Source: Phymatolithon calcareum
Lineage: Eukaryota > Rhodophyta > Florideophyceae > Hapalidiales
Length of the DNA stretch: 64,000 nt
Assembly: GCA_977006965.1 (NCBI GenBank)
Contig: OZ345371.1
Coordinates: 744,001-808,000, forward strand
Direction: 5' to 3'
The notes beneath the pieces were generated by a model. The model did no database searches, had not been told where the DNA came from, and saw nothing but the letters and a program-made list of their open reading frames with translations. The position numbers were made by a program, and so were the translations under genes. Within the stretch, counting starts at the first letter, position 1. Each line of letters opens with the position of its first letter. Positions 9,481-21,300 of the stretch are shown piece after piece.

Positions 9481-10281
9481 AAGACTACAGCATATCGCCT
9501 CCATCATCACACCATCATCTCCTCTTTCATCTCACTTTCTAGCATCATTAGTTTGTCCATCGCTTGTTTCACTTCCTCTTCTGTTCCCTCATTCATCTTG
9601 GGTTGCTTTAGCTTGCGTTGGAGGGTTTCCAATAGCATCGCTGCTAGTTCGCCGTAGTTGCCGATATATGCCGAGGGATTTTGCGGAGGGAAGCGGCCGA
9701 AAATCTATTTGACTGCCCAAAGTCTGTGGTTTCTCGACTTAATTTGGACTACGGGGTTTGGATTGTCGCTCGTATCCACGGCGATTTTGCGTTTTTCGGC
9801 CTTCTCCGTCTCTCTCCATGCGCAATAGGTTCGCAGTTTCTCCTCCTTGTGCGTGACCTTTCCTTCCACGGCCCTCTTCGCTGGGACGTTCAACAGTTCA
9901 TGCTCTTCGAGGTATCGAATATCCCTCTGTGCCTGTGCTAGGTCCTCATCCTTGCCCTCGTAGTTCTTGCTTCTCTCCAGGTTCCGTTTTGCATGCAGGA
10001 GTCGCTAAGCAAAGTGCTCTCCTAATATCTTGCGCCTCAGCTCTGGTGGTGTGGTTCTGCATAGCGTTCGCATTCGATCATTATTCCGCTTAGCAAAATG
10101 GCCAAATATCAGAGAGTAGAACAGTCCTTCTACTTGATCCACATGCGCTTGAATAGACTTCGACCACGGCGTCAGGTGCAGTGTGTATTCCCATCGGCAT
10201 TGGATCAGGGTCTTATGGTCTAAAGAAGGCAGAGACTGCAACATAGGAGTTTCGCGCGCAAATAGTTTTCAAGAAAGGACT
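9481..10281 (-). pseudogene. LINE remnant: C-terminal part of the reverse-transcriptase ORF
   Basis: Read leftward, pieces in different frames give the segment that follows the RT catalytic core in the other LINEs of the window: RWEYTLHLTPWSKS near 10180, then RMRTLCRTTPPELRR near 10040, a Lys/Glu-rich stretch around 9700-9950, and KQAMDKLMMLES near 9545. Frameshifts separate them. It is 5'-truncated at about 10281, where the next LINE tail begins. A related copy occupies 63192-63675. Confidence 0.7.
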
Positions 10282-10968
10282 TAGATGAAGTGAGAGTTTT
10301 TATTTAGAAGTTACCAAGGTATCTGCAGACACTTTGGGCAACTTTTAGAAGGCCATACGGCGAAAGACAGGGTCTTTCTTGGTTGAACGTTTGCGTGGTC
10401 GGGTGCGAATCGATCTGGTGGAATGGCAACAACCCACCTCTGGCGCATAATTGGGCCTCGAGGGGGAATAATATTCCACTGTACTCGGTCACGCATAGTC
10501 GACGGGGAGTTGACCGAATGACTTCATGTTTCGGCTGCAGCCTTTGCCGCTTGAACAGGCAAGGGCTTCCCCAAGTGCTCTTCTTGTGTAGGCACTTTCT
10601 TCGAATGATAGCTCGTCTTTTGACAGGCCTGTCTTGATACATTCGATAGCATCTTTTCCAGTTTGACATGTAATTCTATGAGCGCCGAGGTGCCCATGAG
10701 CGGGAATTATCTAAATGACCATTTTATAGACATTGTCCTGTATCTCCTTGCCTTGAAACACAAATGCAGCCGCGGTGTAGTCTCGTTGTGTGGTATAGAG
10801 CGTCTTTTTTAACTTTTGTGGGGGCTTCCAGGATCTTCTTTGGTACTGCATCATGTTTGTGTTGCAATTGTTTTCGTTCGCTGCGCTGGCGAGGTGCCAG
10901 TTTAGATTGGCGTGGGTTACATCCAATCTTGCTTTCTGCAAATGACTTACCATCCAGAAATGCAGGCG
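10282..10968 (-). pseudogene. LINE 3' fragment with C-terminal ORF pieces
   Basis: The tail at 10288-10325 reads, on the minus strand, CCTTGGTAACTTCTAAATAAA, a variant of the LINE 3' core. Upstream are two minus-strand frames, 10304-10669 and 10711-11010. The first ends within the tail itself (stop in the TAAA run). Their sequence resembles the Cys-containing C-termini of other LINE pieces here (SCPKCLQIPW), but I cannot align them confidently to a domain. Confidence 0.5.
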
Positions 10969-12380
10969 GGGGATACGTAATGATTTATTTAAAAGCACCC
11001 AACGCCTCACCTAGGAGTAACAGGGCTTTCTTTCCGAAATGTTTTCTAGTGTATCGTAGTCTGGTCACCCATGGCCTCCTTAATTCGACTTTCACTACTA
11101 ACAAATGCACGTGTGAGTCGTTTGCACTCATCTTCCACATCAGGGCCCACCTGCGCTGACGATAAAATGCTTTGGAGCGCAACCAGCTCAGTTACCGCTG
11201 TGGTACCAAAGTTCTCATCCAGTATCTATTTTCTCCACAATGACGCTCTATTAAAAATCAGCCTCAGGCATCTCAGCCGTGTCGTCCTGTCCCTTAAGCA
11301 GATGATCCCTGGTAATTTGGTCATTTCAAAGGGACTCGTCACCGATCTTCCATTTTCTTCCTGTGCCCATACTTCGATTATTTCTCTTCTTTGGCTCTTC
11401 TTCGATACTGCTCCCTGTTCGGCTTTTTGCAAAGCTTTTCTCAAGTCGTCGAATTCCTTGGGACACTCCACGTCCTTTGCTGCTTCCACTATGTCCTCCT
11501 CTCTACCACAATATTCTTCTGTCTCTTCGAGGTTCCTCTTATGCCGTAGCAGGCGCAGGGAGAACCTTTCGGCTTGATGTCTTCTTCTTATCTCTGGAGG
11601 TTCTAATCGAAACAGGGCTCGCATTCGCCGCGTAGGTGCTCTGCATACTTTCCGAAGACATAGTCCGCAGATTCGATAGCCGAACACAATCGCTTTGTCA
11701 TTGGCGTCATATGTAGAGTATACTCCCATTTCGGCAACATTAGACACTTGAAGATTCTGATGCATGTAGCGGGTTCGAATCCTCGAACATTAACTCCGAT
11801 CTGCCGTAGTTTTTGTATACAACCAACAGCATTTCGTACTCTCGAGAGAGCCATGTCGTCTGTTACCCCCTTGTCGTTCACACTAACCACCAAGATAGGA
11901 TATCCTGCAGACTTGATGCAGCGCTCGCCCCGCGAGGAAGAAAGTGTGTTTCGGGAGACCTTTGTACTTGAGAACCTCGCTCTTTCCCGGTTTTGTGTTC
12001 CATTTCATGCCATTTTCCATTGCCCATGTTGTCGTTATGTCAAGTAACTTTTGCATTCCCTTCCCATTCTTGCCCTGAAGTTGGACATCGTCAGCAAAGA
12101 GTTGTGCTGGGCTCTCAGAAATATTGTCAGAGGCCTTGGAAACCGCTTCAGAAAATGTAGCCATGAATATATTGCAGAGGCACGGACTAAGCGGAGACCC
12201 TTGAGGAACTCGCCAATCGATGATGCACCATGTTCTTGTCTCATCTCCCGCCGATGTGACCCACGACGGTTTCAAGAGGTACACTACCATCCTTATTATT
12301 TCGCCCGGTAGTTTTTCCTTGAGTCTCTTGATAAGGATATCTCTTGGAACCCTATTGTATGCTGTAAACAGGTCAAGAAC
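10969..12380 (-). pseudogene. LINE copy A: reverse transcriptase remnant, 3' part
   Basis: Minus-strand non-LTR reverse transcriptase, broken by frameshifts. Motif A (VLDLFTAYNRVPRD) lies at about 12340-12380, motif B (WRVPQGSPLSPCLCNIF) near 12190, and the catalytic FADD near 12090. The C-terminal region with a Trp-Glu-Tyr-Thr-Leu stretch (11700), ALFRLEPPEIRRRHQAERF (11600) and a Glu/Lys-rich tail follows, ending with tail core 10969-11005. The part upstream of motif A lies at 13616-13750, because LINE copy B is inserted in between. The target duplication is CAGGTCAAGAAC at 12369-12380 and 13616-13627. Confidence 0.85.
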
Positions 12381-13615
12381 GGGGATATGTGTTGATTTAT
12401 TTTAAAAGCTCCCAAGGCCTCTCTTCAAGAGTAACAGGGCCGCTTTCGCACGATTTTCTAAGCTCACGTAGTTTGACTGTTCAGTATATCCTTGATTCGT
12501 ATTTCTCTCCCAACAAGTGCTCCAGTGAGTCGCTTACATTCATATTCAATTTCAGGACTAATCTTGGCTGAAGATAGAATGCGTTGGAGCGCGACCAGCT
12601 CAATCACGGCTGTGACACCAAAGTATGCACCAAGTACTGATTTTCTCCAAAGAGGTGCTCTATTGAATATCAGCCGTAGGCATCGCAACCGTGTAGACCT
12701 TTCTCTTACGCGGAGAACCATCGGTAGATTGTTCGAATCAGTTGGTATCTCGAGCGATCTTCCCTCTTCTTCCTCTGCCCATAACTCAATTATTTCTTTT
12801 CGTCGCCCTTTCTTTGAGACTGAGCCCTCCCTGGCTTTGTCGAGAGCTTGCTGCAGATCTTCATATTTCTTGAGGCACTCTATGTCCTTGGTTGCCTCCT
12901 TAATATCTTCATCTCTCCCAGAATACTCATCTGCTTCGTCGAGGCGCTTCTTCTGTTTCACTAGACTCGCAGAGAACCTTTCTGCTTGGTGTCTTCTCCT
13001 CATGGCAGGTGGTTCTAGTCGGCACAGAACTCGCATTCTTCCATGGCGGTGCTGGGCATATGTCCCAAAAACATACTTGAAGAATAAACCTTCTGCAGAT
13101 TCGATTGCTGATTGTAATCGCTTTGTCAGAGGCGTGACGTGGAGTGCATACTCCCACTTTGGCAAAATAAGCGACTTGAAGATTCTAATGCATGTCACAG
13201 GCTGAAAGTCTCGAACATTGACTCCAATATCCCGCAGTTTGTGTATGCACCCCACTGCATTTCGTACTCTTGATAACGCCATGTCGTCTGTTACGCCTTT
13301 GTGGTTCATGCTTATACCGAGATACGAGAGCCTCCAAGCTTGATGAAGAACTCGACCCGCAATGTGGAAGGTGTGTTTCCTGAGTCCCTTGTATTTAAGG
13401 ATCTCGCTCTTTCCTGGCTTTGTGTTCCAGCTCATACCATTTTCCTGTGCCCAGGTAGTCGCTATATCAAGTAGCTTCTGCATTCCTTCTCCATCCTTTG
13501 ATTGCAGCTGGACATCGTCAGCGAACAGTTGCGCTGGATTATCAGAGACGTCGCTGGGGACCTTGGAGACCGCTTCCGCGAATGTATCCATGAAGATATT
13601 TTACAGGCACGGGCT
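12381..13615 (-). mobile_element. LINE copy B, 5'-truncated, nested in copy A
   Basis: A 1,235-bp insertion bounded by a 12-bp target duplication. The open frame 12464-13591 (375 codons) starts inside the RT domain: MDTFAEAV, catalytic QLFADDVQL (FADD at 13514-13525), WNTKPGKSEILKYKGL, YLGISMNHKGVTDDMALSRVRNAVG, LPKWEYALHVTPL, then a Lys/Glu-rich region and a C-terminus GREIRIKDILNSQTT. Upstream the frame meets a TAA where copy A has Cys-Asn. The 3' tail is GGGAGCTTTTAAAATAAATC...CATATCCCC. It lacks RT motifs A and B and the endonuclease, so it is a dead-on-arrival copy, as is common for LINEs. The long open frame implies a younger age than copy A. Confidence 0.88.
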
Positions 13616-13750
13616 CAGGTCAAGAACGGCTACGAAAGGATAACCATTCTTCATGATGGTTTTTGCCCACAGTATCGCAAGATACGTACTCGTGTCCCTT
13701 CGAAAACTCTGCTGGGCATTGTTGAAGCGATAATGATCCCTCCTGTTTTT
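13616..13750 (-). pseudogene. LINE copy A: segment upstream of RT motif A
   Basis: Minus-strand translation reads ...AKTIMKNGYPFVAVLDL up to the insertion point of copy B; the same protein continues at 12368. The 5' truncation point of copy A is near 13740-13760, where a different LINE tail starts. Confidence 0.75.
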
Positions 13751-13759
13751 TGGAACTGT

Positions 13760-13985
13760 TTAGTTGTTTATTCGAAAGCCCTCATTAACACTCCTAACAC
13801 TGTACGGGAGCAGCTTTTCGTATCTTGTTCATGATGCCTTATGTACGAGTCTAGTGCTGAATCGATAATTTTCCTGGCTTGGCTTAGCAAATATGTAGGT
13901 CTATACTTTGCTGCAACGTCAGTTGGGCCTTTCTTTTATAACAGAATCAGAGTCGCTTGCAGAAATGGAGGCATATATACAAGAA
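13760..13985 (-). repeat. LINE 3' end of the GAGGGCTTTCGAATAAAC type
   Basis: On the minus strand the sequence reads GTTAATGAGGGCTTTCGAATAAACAACT, related to tails at 15640 (plus) and 60225 (minus). Sequence to about 13985 may belong to the same truncated copy. No open frame with a recognisable domain is present. Confidence 0.5.
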
Positions 13986-14004
13986 CTTCATACTTCTGCG
14001 CTGA

Positions 14005-14730
14005 GAGTGCACAAAGCACTTAACACCGTGGACACGAAAGGTAACGGATGCCGTCAGTGAAATAGAGAAAACGTTCTTCACGCAAATTTTGGGGCCCGTA
14101 TCTCGAGGAAGGACTGATAGACTCCGAATCATGTGCCGGATCCAAAACTGCTAGGCAATAACGGGAAATCTTGGCCTTCAAAATGCTAGAACGGGCAAAG
14201 GCCAGAGAATGTGCCTATCTCAATGAACCGTTGGAAGTTAATTGCATGGAAGAGTGGCATTATACAAGGAGAGGTATCGCCGCGATGGAGAACATGGGAC
14301 CGTTTGGGGAAGCGGTAAAGCCCATCCAAATAAACAAGTCTGTGGAAAAGCTTCGGTCAAAAATTTTGCAAGTGGAAAAGGGACCTTCTTGAATCGAATA
14401 TTGCCCGTAATCCTCAGGTTTCCCAAGGTGAAACACAGACAGCTCACGCTGCAGTACATCTGTGATAGATTTTCACAAGCGTCCACAACAAGCATGGAAG
14501 AAAATTCGGAAAGAGAGCTCGACAACACATGGCAACTCTGCAAAGCACACTTTCAGGATACGAACGTGAAGCAGAAAGCAGACTGGACACAGAAAAGCCC
14601 TAGAGGAGCTTTTGATATTCAGCAGGACTCACATCGAGTGTCTGCAGAAATAAGAAGACGTACTCTTAAGCCAAGGTACAAACAGTTGAGTTCACTACTA
14701 TATAGGAGCTCCACAAATTTGTGATAGGAT
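14005..14730 (+). pseudogene. LINE remnant, C-terminal RT region (plus strand)
   Basis: 14013-14170 aligns by eye with 63845-64000: both carry CACTTAACACCGTGGACA, ACGTT(C/T)TTCA, GGAA(G)GACTGATAGA and CGGGAAAT in the same order. In protein terms this is the LTPWT...FFxQxFGPxxRGxTDRxRxxCRIQ segment downstream of the RT core. Frames 14171-14392 and 14242-14724 continue with Lys/Glu-rich sequence but are interrupted. It is a decayed copy. Confidence 0.6.
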
Positions 14731-15540
14731 TACCTAAGAAGTTAATTCTTTCCGCCGTTCTTGAGCTACGCAAAGATAGTTAGCAACTGAGGAAGTCTCG
14801 TCCATATCTTCGCAAGTCAGTGGGGCATTTAAAGAAACCTGGATTAATAAAATTAATATATATTCATTGCGCAGAACAGAATCATGAGTCTAAATCTAAG
14901 CCAACCATCGCATGAGTAGTGCGTGTGTATCACCGAAAAGGTACGCTGCGTATATATGAATATATGGATGCATTTGTTCACTGTGCATGTGGTCGATTGC
15001 TACCGTTGATTTACATGAAGCTGGAAAGCATTCAGCGCGCGAGTTTTGTCTTCTGCTGAGAGTGTCAGCAAAACTGTCCGCTAAGGTTCAGTGCAATTGC
15101 TCCATTAACCTAAGAGAGATGTTGGCATTTTCGCCGGGATCTGGATTCAACATGCAAGCCGGAGTATGCCTGTCCTTCCTCCAGACAGTGGTCCAAATGA
15201 TTGCCCGAAAACGATTGGTTCTAGTTTATTAGCGGAATTCCGCAAATTTTTCTCCAAGACAATCAGCGTTCAGTGCTTTAGACTACAGACAAGTTCGGTG
15301 ATACTGTACCAATCCTCATGAGCACCCTGGAAGAATACCTTGGAAGATATCAGCTGATCAAAGAGGAGATTAATATTACTGAAAAAGCTCTAGACAAGCT
15401 ACTATTCTTCACTATCGTCTTTTTCGACGACATGGAATAGACAAGGCGTCAATTGAGCTTCGATCCAGAGCCAGGGGACCCCAAAGCTTTTCCCTCGGCC
15501 ATTTTTTTTGGGAGAGGGTTTTTGCAGCCAGGGCTACGAC
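14731..15540. other. No gene seen
   Basis: No frame with a domain or biased composition. AT-rich around 14830-14960. I see no repeat that I can tie to another part of the window. Confidence 0.5.
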
Positions 15541-15672
15541 GTTAACCCGGGTTAAAAGTATTTGAATAGATGATCGAAGCTACAATGTAGCTAGCTTCGA
15601 TCATCTGAAACGCATCTCCCTTGCATTCTCATGAGTGTTACTGAGGGCGTTTAATAAATTCCAAATTCAAAA
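15541..15672 (+). repeat. LINE-type 3' end with palindromes
   Basis: Matches the reverse complement of about 60205-60302 through AAACGCATCTCCCTTGCA, GAGTGTTACTGAGGGCGTTT and AATAAATTC-AAATTCAAAAA. It contains a 14-bp inverted repeat GATGATCGAAGCTA / TAGCTTCGATCATC (15569-15582 and 15592-15605, 9-nt loop), whose right arm is absent from the 60-kb copy. A palindrome TTAACCCGGGTTAA lies at 15542-15555. Confidence 0.65.
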
Positions 15673-17818
15673 AAAGTGCTTTAAATGTTCGGTGATTGTG
15701 CCAAATAGTAGTACTTATTTAGCTCTAATAGAACACTTGCTTCCCAGCGCAAACGAGAAAGGTAAGGCTGAAGACGCATGCTCTCACGTCTTGCCAACAT
15801 CGTGCATATATGAAACTCACCGAGAAGCTCCTACTGCTCCTCTGCTCCTCTTCCGATTGTGCTTTTTTGGGCCGTGTCAAAGCCGCTGCAGCGGACTAGC
15901 ACATGGCAGTAGTGAGTCATTAGCATATGTTCCTGTGGTGGAACGTACAGGTTCTGCCGGCACGGGGTGAAAGCAGACAGTTCTTCGGTGGAGATGAATA
16001 TATCTTCAATTCGAGTGCTGAAGAGCACCGTGTTTTTCAGGGATTGGGAGCTAGATAAACTAGGCAAAGTAATATCTGATCCAGTTGTACATCGCCAAGG
16101 TACTGGACTGGGAGTTGCGTCTCTGGAATTCTCTGATACACTTTTTTTACACAGTTGTGTGATCGAGTAAGTGCGCTGGATGCGTTGGAGTGCAGGGCTG
16201 ATCACGTATGCCCACCCGGGGAGCTGGGTGTCAGGATGACAGAGCAGAGCTAGCGAGCTACTGGTGTGGAAGAAATTCGAGAGACACGCAAATCGATAAG
16301 GAATTCGAGAGCTGCGGACAGCGTCTATGATAGCATACAGTACAGTACTTTTCGTAAGCTACGAACTGTTGAAGCGCATTACAGCTTTAGTCACAGAGTG
16401 TACGGTCCATACTGTACGGGTGTTTAGTTGATTGTACAGTATCGGCAACAGAGAAGGAGGAACCAAATTGCTCTAGAGTTCAAGAATACCGGAGTCGTGT
16501 TCTGTACTGTATACTGTAGTGCAGGTCGATCAAGAGGCAGAAAGTTGCGACAACTTTCACAATTTTGAACCGGTCGTACATTACGTGTTTGGGATGCATG
16601 CGGAGAGTAACGACTGCAGAATTCTAGCACTTTCCATTTGCTGCAATGCGGAGAAATCACTTTAAATGCTTGGACGGACTATCCCATTATTGGACTTGCG
16701 AACATGTTTCCGACGGACAACTTACGGCCAGCAAAAAAGCCTCAAAAACGGCCAGTTTATGATAGAAGAGAATCCAATCAAAGCGTCTATTATTAGAAGA
16801 ATTTCTGAACATTGAACAGCTCAATCAAAACGGTGAATCTGAGATGCCGCAGTTTTTGACAACATCATCCAATGCAGCTCTAATTTAATTTACACTACTT
16901 CATTATGCAATAGTGTGAAAACCTGAACTGCGACTTTCGGTAAAAATTTTAAAATTAACAGCATTGAAAGCTACCACAGAATAGCTAATGGAAGTCGAAG
17001 AAAACCGAATACTGTGCGACCTGAACGCACGATTTGCTCTGTCATATTGAAACAAGAGATGAGCCGCATGGCATATTGATTCGATCCATATTCTGAAGAT
17101 CCTCGGAAGTCCGCTTTTCTTGTCGTGGGGAACCGAGATGATTTCCCTTTTGCTGGTGCCTTCGTTTTTCTCTTACATAGTTCATAATTGCTGCAAGGAC
17201 AGCAATGATCCTTACATGATATTTCCCCTTCTCTCTCATCTGACCACCGGTAACTGGACAAACATTGACTGCAGTAGTACGCGGACAAACCCTTGCTTCC
17301 GACAAAACAACGATCACATGTGCAGAAAATCGATCTGGTGAGGCACCGATTAGTTGCACTATCAGCGTCGGAACAGGACACTCGTTTCACAACCTGAATC
17401 GATGAATATAACTTGTATGCAAAGCAACTTGCAGAGCGCGTGAGCCTGACTCGAGTAGAAGTGTGAGCAAATCCGTTTGCAGTGGTTGTAGAGTAGGTCC
17501 TTTCCGTGAATCTACCAGTATCCATATGTGCATATGGTCCGAGCGGAGTAGCCAACAGCTGGCTTCTCAGCGCTATCTCTGGGCAAGGTCTTGAAGTCTG
17601 GTCGGAAAAAGTGAAAAGCGGATTTCAATTATCAATCGTTATAGCACTTATGATATTCATTGGCGACATGAGACCTACCATAAAAAATAAAGAAGAGCAT
17701 TTTAATAAAAAGCACCAGTTGTGGAAAGTTTAGATCACTAATTTATTTACACTGTGTAACAGGTTTATTTACAAAGAGAAGATGGTCAGTACATCCATAT
17801 ATTCCACTTCGCGGAGTA
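15673..17818. other. No supported gene
   Basis: Minus-strand frame 16971-17555 (194 codons) is Cys-rich (CDRC...YYCSQC...CCPC) but has no definable domain or splice logic; I do not call it. Several TACAGTAC-type palindromic words occur (16338, 16420, 16503). The rest looks like intergenic sequence. Confidence 0.45.
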
Positions 17819-18379
17819 TTAGCGACCACTTCTATGCGCGAAGTTGAAGTGCTTGGACAGATGGCAACGTTGCCTGAACGTGGCACCGCACATGCCGCAC
17901 TTGAACGGCCTTGCGCTCTTCGCAGCGTCCTGTGGATTTACCTCGTGTGAAGTAAGTTAGTAACCCGAATACGAAATCGGATAGAAAGAGGCACGCGAGT
18001 GGAAAACGTACCGAATGCAGTAGATTCACATGGCGCTGAAGTCCATCAGCAAAGTGAAAGGAAACGTGACAGTATTTGCACTTGTGTGGACGCTCATTCA
18101 CATGAGCCGTCTTAATCTGCAACAGCATAGTCAGAAAAATGATTAGATGATGCAATGGTGCTTCCTGTAGCGGTGAATAGAGTGATGATGGTTTAGATTG
18201 CTTACATGTTTGTTCAAATTCCCGCGCTGAGAATAAGTTAGTCCGCAATGTTCGCAACGAACAGAGTTGGTACTAGATCGCCGGTTGCTCGTTGCTCTAG
18301 AATCCGACTGTGTTGCTTCCTTGTTTACAAGAAACTGTACACGCATCTTGTCTGCATTGGGCTTTCCAGAAGGTGCCAT
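17819..18379 (-). CDS. Three-finger C2H2 zinc-finger protein (129 aa, 3 exons)
   Basis: Proposed exons on the minus strand: 18379-18206, 18116-18012 and 17929-17819. The introns are 89 bp (GTAAGC...TTGCAG) and 82 bp (GTACGT...CCACAG), both phase 0. The joined protein has exactly three fingers of C-X2-C-X12-H-X4-H: CEHCGLTYSQRGNLNKH/IKTAH, CKYCHVSFHFADGLQRHVNLLH and CGMCGATFRQRCHLSKHFNFAH, the last close to the C-terminus. Intron 1 falls between the two zinc-binding histidines of finger 1. The N-terminus is basic and Ser-rich. The chosen start is MAPSGKP; an in-frame ATG at 18541 would add 54 residues. Three tandem fingers can bind about 9 bp of DNA (family knowledge). The gene is recognised only from this reconstruction, but the finger spacing strongly supports both splice pairs. 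Confidence 0.85.
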
Positions 18380-21300
18380 GTTGACTGGAAAATAAGAGTC
18401 GGAGAAGAGGTGTCGTTCTGCAACGGTTACGATACACAAGCTCGAACAGAGATGTCGTTCTTCGATTGTGGGTCTCGCACTTGGTGTCTTCCGTCTTAAA
18501 TAGTCGTGTGACTTTTCTCCCAAAGATTGGCCACAGCGCATCTGCCTTCCGAGTGATAAATACGGTTATTTCGGGAAGCCTTTGGCGGAGGAGGTAGGTT
18601 CAATCAGAATCAATGTAAAACGACACTAAAGCACTGTTTCCTACGAGTCATAGTGCAGCCCTGGGAGAAGGTATGTACTGTAGTGAGATAGATCGAGATT
18701 TCGGCCCTAGAGTAGGCATTTCTGGGTGTCAACCCGCCTCCTTCAAAGAGAAAAGAATTTGATTTGAGCTGCAGGAGAGATACGTGGATGCACGATTGGT
18801 CTCATACCAATCGCCTGTCTTGCATGCACCATCATGGTGCGGATGATGCCCTTCCACAGAGGTTGCACCGGCCACGTACACATTGCGGTCGAAACACTGA
18901 CAACTTTTGAAAACAAAAATCTCACTTCTCACTCTTGCGGAGCCTCTTGGGATGTCTGCTTCAAGCATTTCCTCCCCCCCAAAGATACGGTACCTGAAAG
19001 TTGAGTCGAGCTCATGGCGCATTATGTATTGCAGCTAAGACAAAATTCCCGGACCGTTGCGCTGTTGATTTCGTATCTGTCTCTGCTCGCTCATTCCACA
19101 TAACACTTGCAGATATTGTAGGCAGCGGAAACAAGAGAGATGGTACTTTCCCGGGGACCTACGTTGGCGAATCTGTTTATAGGTGGTGGCACAATACATT
19201 TAAGCATGCCTTTGAAAGAAAGAAGAGGAATGGCCAATGTGTAATGAACTTTCGATGTCATGTTTAGTCACCAACAACATGCTCGTGGTAATGTAACCTT
19301 CCCAAACATTCCCGTTGCCTTATCCGGACCACGTCGAGTACTGCAGATCCACTCCTCATTCGAAATTACAGTACAGTACAGACCTCACTCTTTCTTTGGC
19401 TCCTCTGCTCTCTGCCGTTGGACGCACATTTTGTCCAGCTCATCGAGGAACCAATAATATTCAACCTCCTTAAAATAGAACTTTAAAATTACAGCAGAAA
19501 ATGCACGGAGCACTTTCCGCACCAACCTCATTTTTCCTTGCGAGATTACTTCTCTGGAATCAATCATCGGACACTCTAGATGATATAAAGCCCACCATGG
19601 CAAGAACTTAAGCACCAGTCCTGCCAAGTTTAAAATAAGGCGGCCCACGCAGTTTAAGCAGAAATTTCACAAGACAACGCAGACAGTGTACAGTAAATTC
19701 TGCATTCGTTCTTCGAGACTCCTCCAAAATATACATACGGCTGAAGGAAGTACGTAGGTTAAGAAGAACCGGGACGTCAGAAACGGAAGACGAAATGCCT
19801 GTGGAATTGCGGATAGAATTATTAAGTTAATACGGAACGGGCCGATGAATAGATCAGAAATCCGGCGAGTGGCAAGCAGGACGGTATCCTAACAGGAAAA
19901 TATCACCTTATCCATAAGTGAAATATTGCTCTTCCACATATTTGTAGGTCGGCATTCATGATCTTCAGAATAGTGCATCACAAACATTAGTACAAGGCGT
20001 GTCTCACAACAGACTCATCAACAGTCATCGTGCGTTGTAGTAATCTCCTCAGCGAAAGTGACCCAGATAACAAGTGCCAGTGAAAGAGTAACAGTACAGT
20101 AGGACTTTAAATAGGAAGGGACCGCACGGAAAGCGGCTCTTATACTCACACTGACTTTTTTACACCTTCAAAATAGATCAACAAACATTGTCTATTGCCC
20201 TCAATGTTTAAAAATCTCTAGTTTTCATGAACAAAGGGTCAAAAATGATGAATTGATGTAGAATTATGATACTTCTTCTCGGGCCTAAAAAAAGGAGCGG
20301 AATCGCATGAACTAAACTTTATCTCGATAGAGATAGGCGGCGGACACGGATAAGACAGGCACGTGAAACTTTGTGCTAATGATGAGCAACTATATGACGG
20401 CGAACCTGAGAGCTTGTGTAAGGGTCGGTAACACAGAAAAAACAATATGAAGGACGATATTATCTACGCCTTCCAAGGATGAGACTAAACCGTTAGTCCT
20501 GGTGGCGTTTTTGTACTTCGACTTCTGTTGCTTATAGCGATATATTTGATCGCTGAAAGTGAATGAAACAACTCTGGACTGAAATTAATGTGGGGCGCCA
20601 GTAGAGATAACCCAGAGCTTGATGGACGCAGTATCCCACGCCTCGCCTCAAAAGCTTGTAGCAGCATTCAAATAAGCACTCCTTGTCTGTCGATGTGGAT
20701 GACGTGACTCTGCGTTTGTTTCTGTCAATTATCTCGTGCAGAGGAGTTCCTCGGATGTTTTTTAAAAAAATGCTGTGTCGAAGTGTTCGTTCCTGTTGGA
20801 CGGTTGCTGGATGCCGCGCTGGCCTTTATTCTTCTCCACACGTATCTGAATATACGGTTCATGGGAAAACTGCTCTCCGACTGAAGACTCTCGAGCAGAG
20901 GTCAAGAAAACATTCAAGAATGGCTGATTCCTCACAGTAGTAAGACAAGATTTGCAAGCGTTGCCGCAAGGGAGAAATGTTGCAGATACCAACAGGCGCT
21001 CTGGCCACAAGGAGGCTATCATGAATACCTAGAGAGTAAGTGGTGTGCACCGAAAAATCGCCAGTCGTTTCTCGTGAAGCAACAACTCCTGTACTCTACG
21101 AAAGTCCTTGTCAGCGGCTGACAACAGCGCTAGACGGTAGAGAAATAGGAATCAAGGAGGTTGGAAATGACCAAAGAACGCCAGCTATTGTAATATGCGG
21201 AAAGGCACTCAGTTAACGCAAGGTGTGGCTTTGGACAGCTGTTCGAATGAGAGCCTCAGTGCATGGCATACAGTACCGTTTAATGTCCACCGGCGCTAAA

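Noticed and set aside
11765-11785. GGGTTCGAATCC, looking like a tRNA T-loop
   Set aside because: No acceptor or anticodon stem pairs around it, and it lies in LINE coding sequence on the opposite strand.
13600-13630. Internal deletion joining RT motif A to the motif C region in a LINE
   Set aside because: The 12-bp duplication CAGGTCAAGAAC at both ends of the 12381-13615 segment shows it is the edge of a nested insertion.
16971-17555. Cys-rich minus-strand ORF of 194 codons
   Set aside because: Cys spacing fits no zinc-binding domain, overlapping frames are equally open, and no splice pattern gives a sensible product.
18729-19022. 97-codon minus-strand ORF with plausible composition
   Set aside because: No recognisable domain, no paralogue in the window, and an overlapping frame of similar length; not enough to call a gene.
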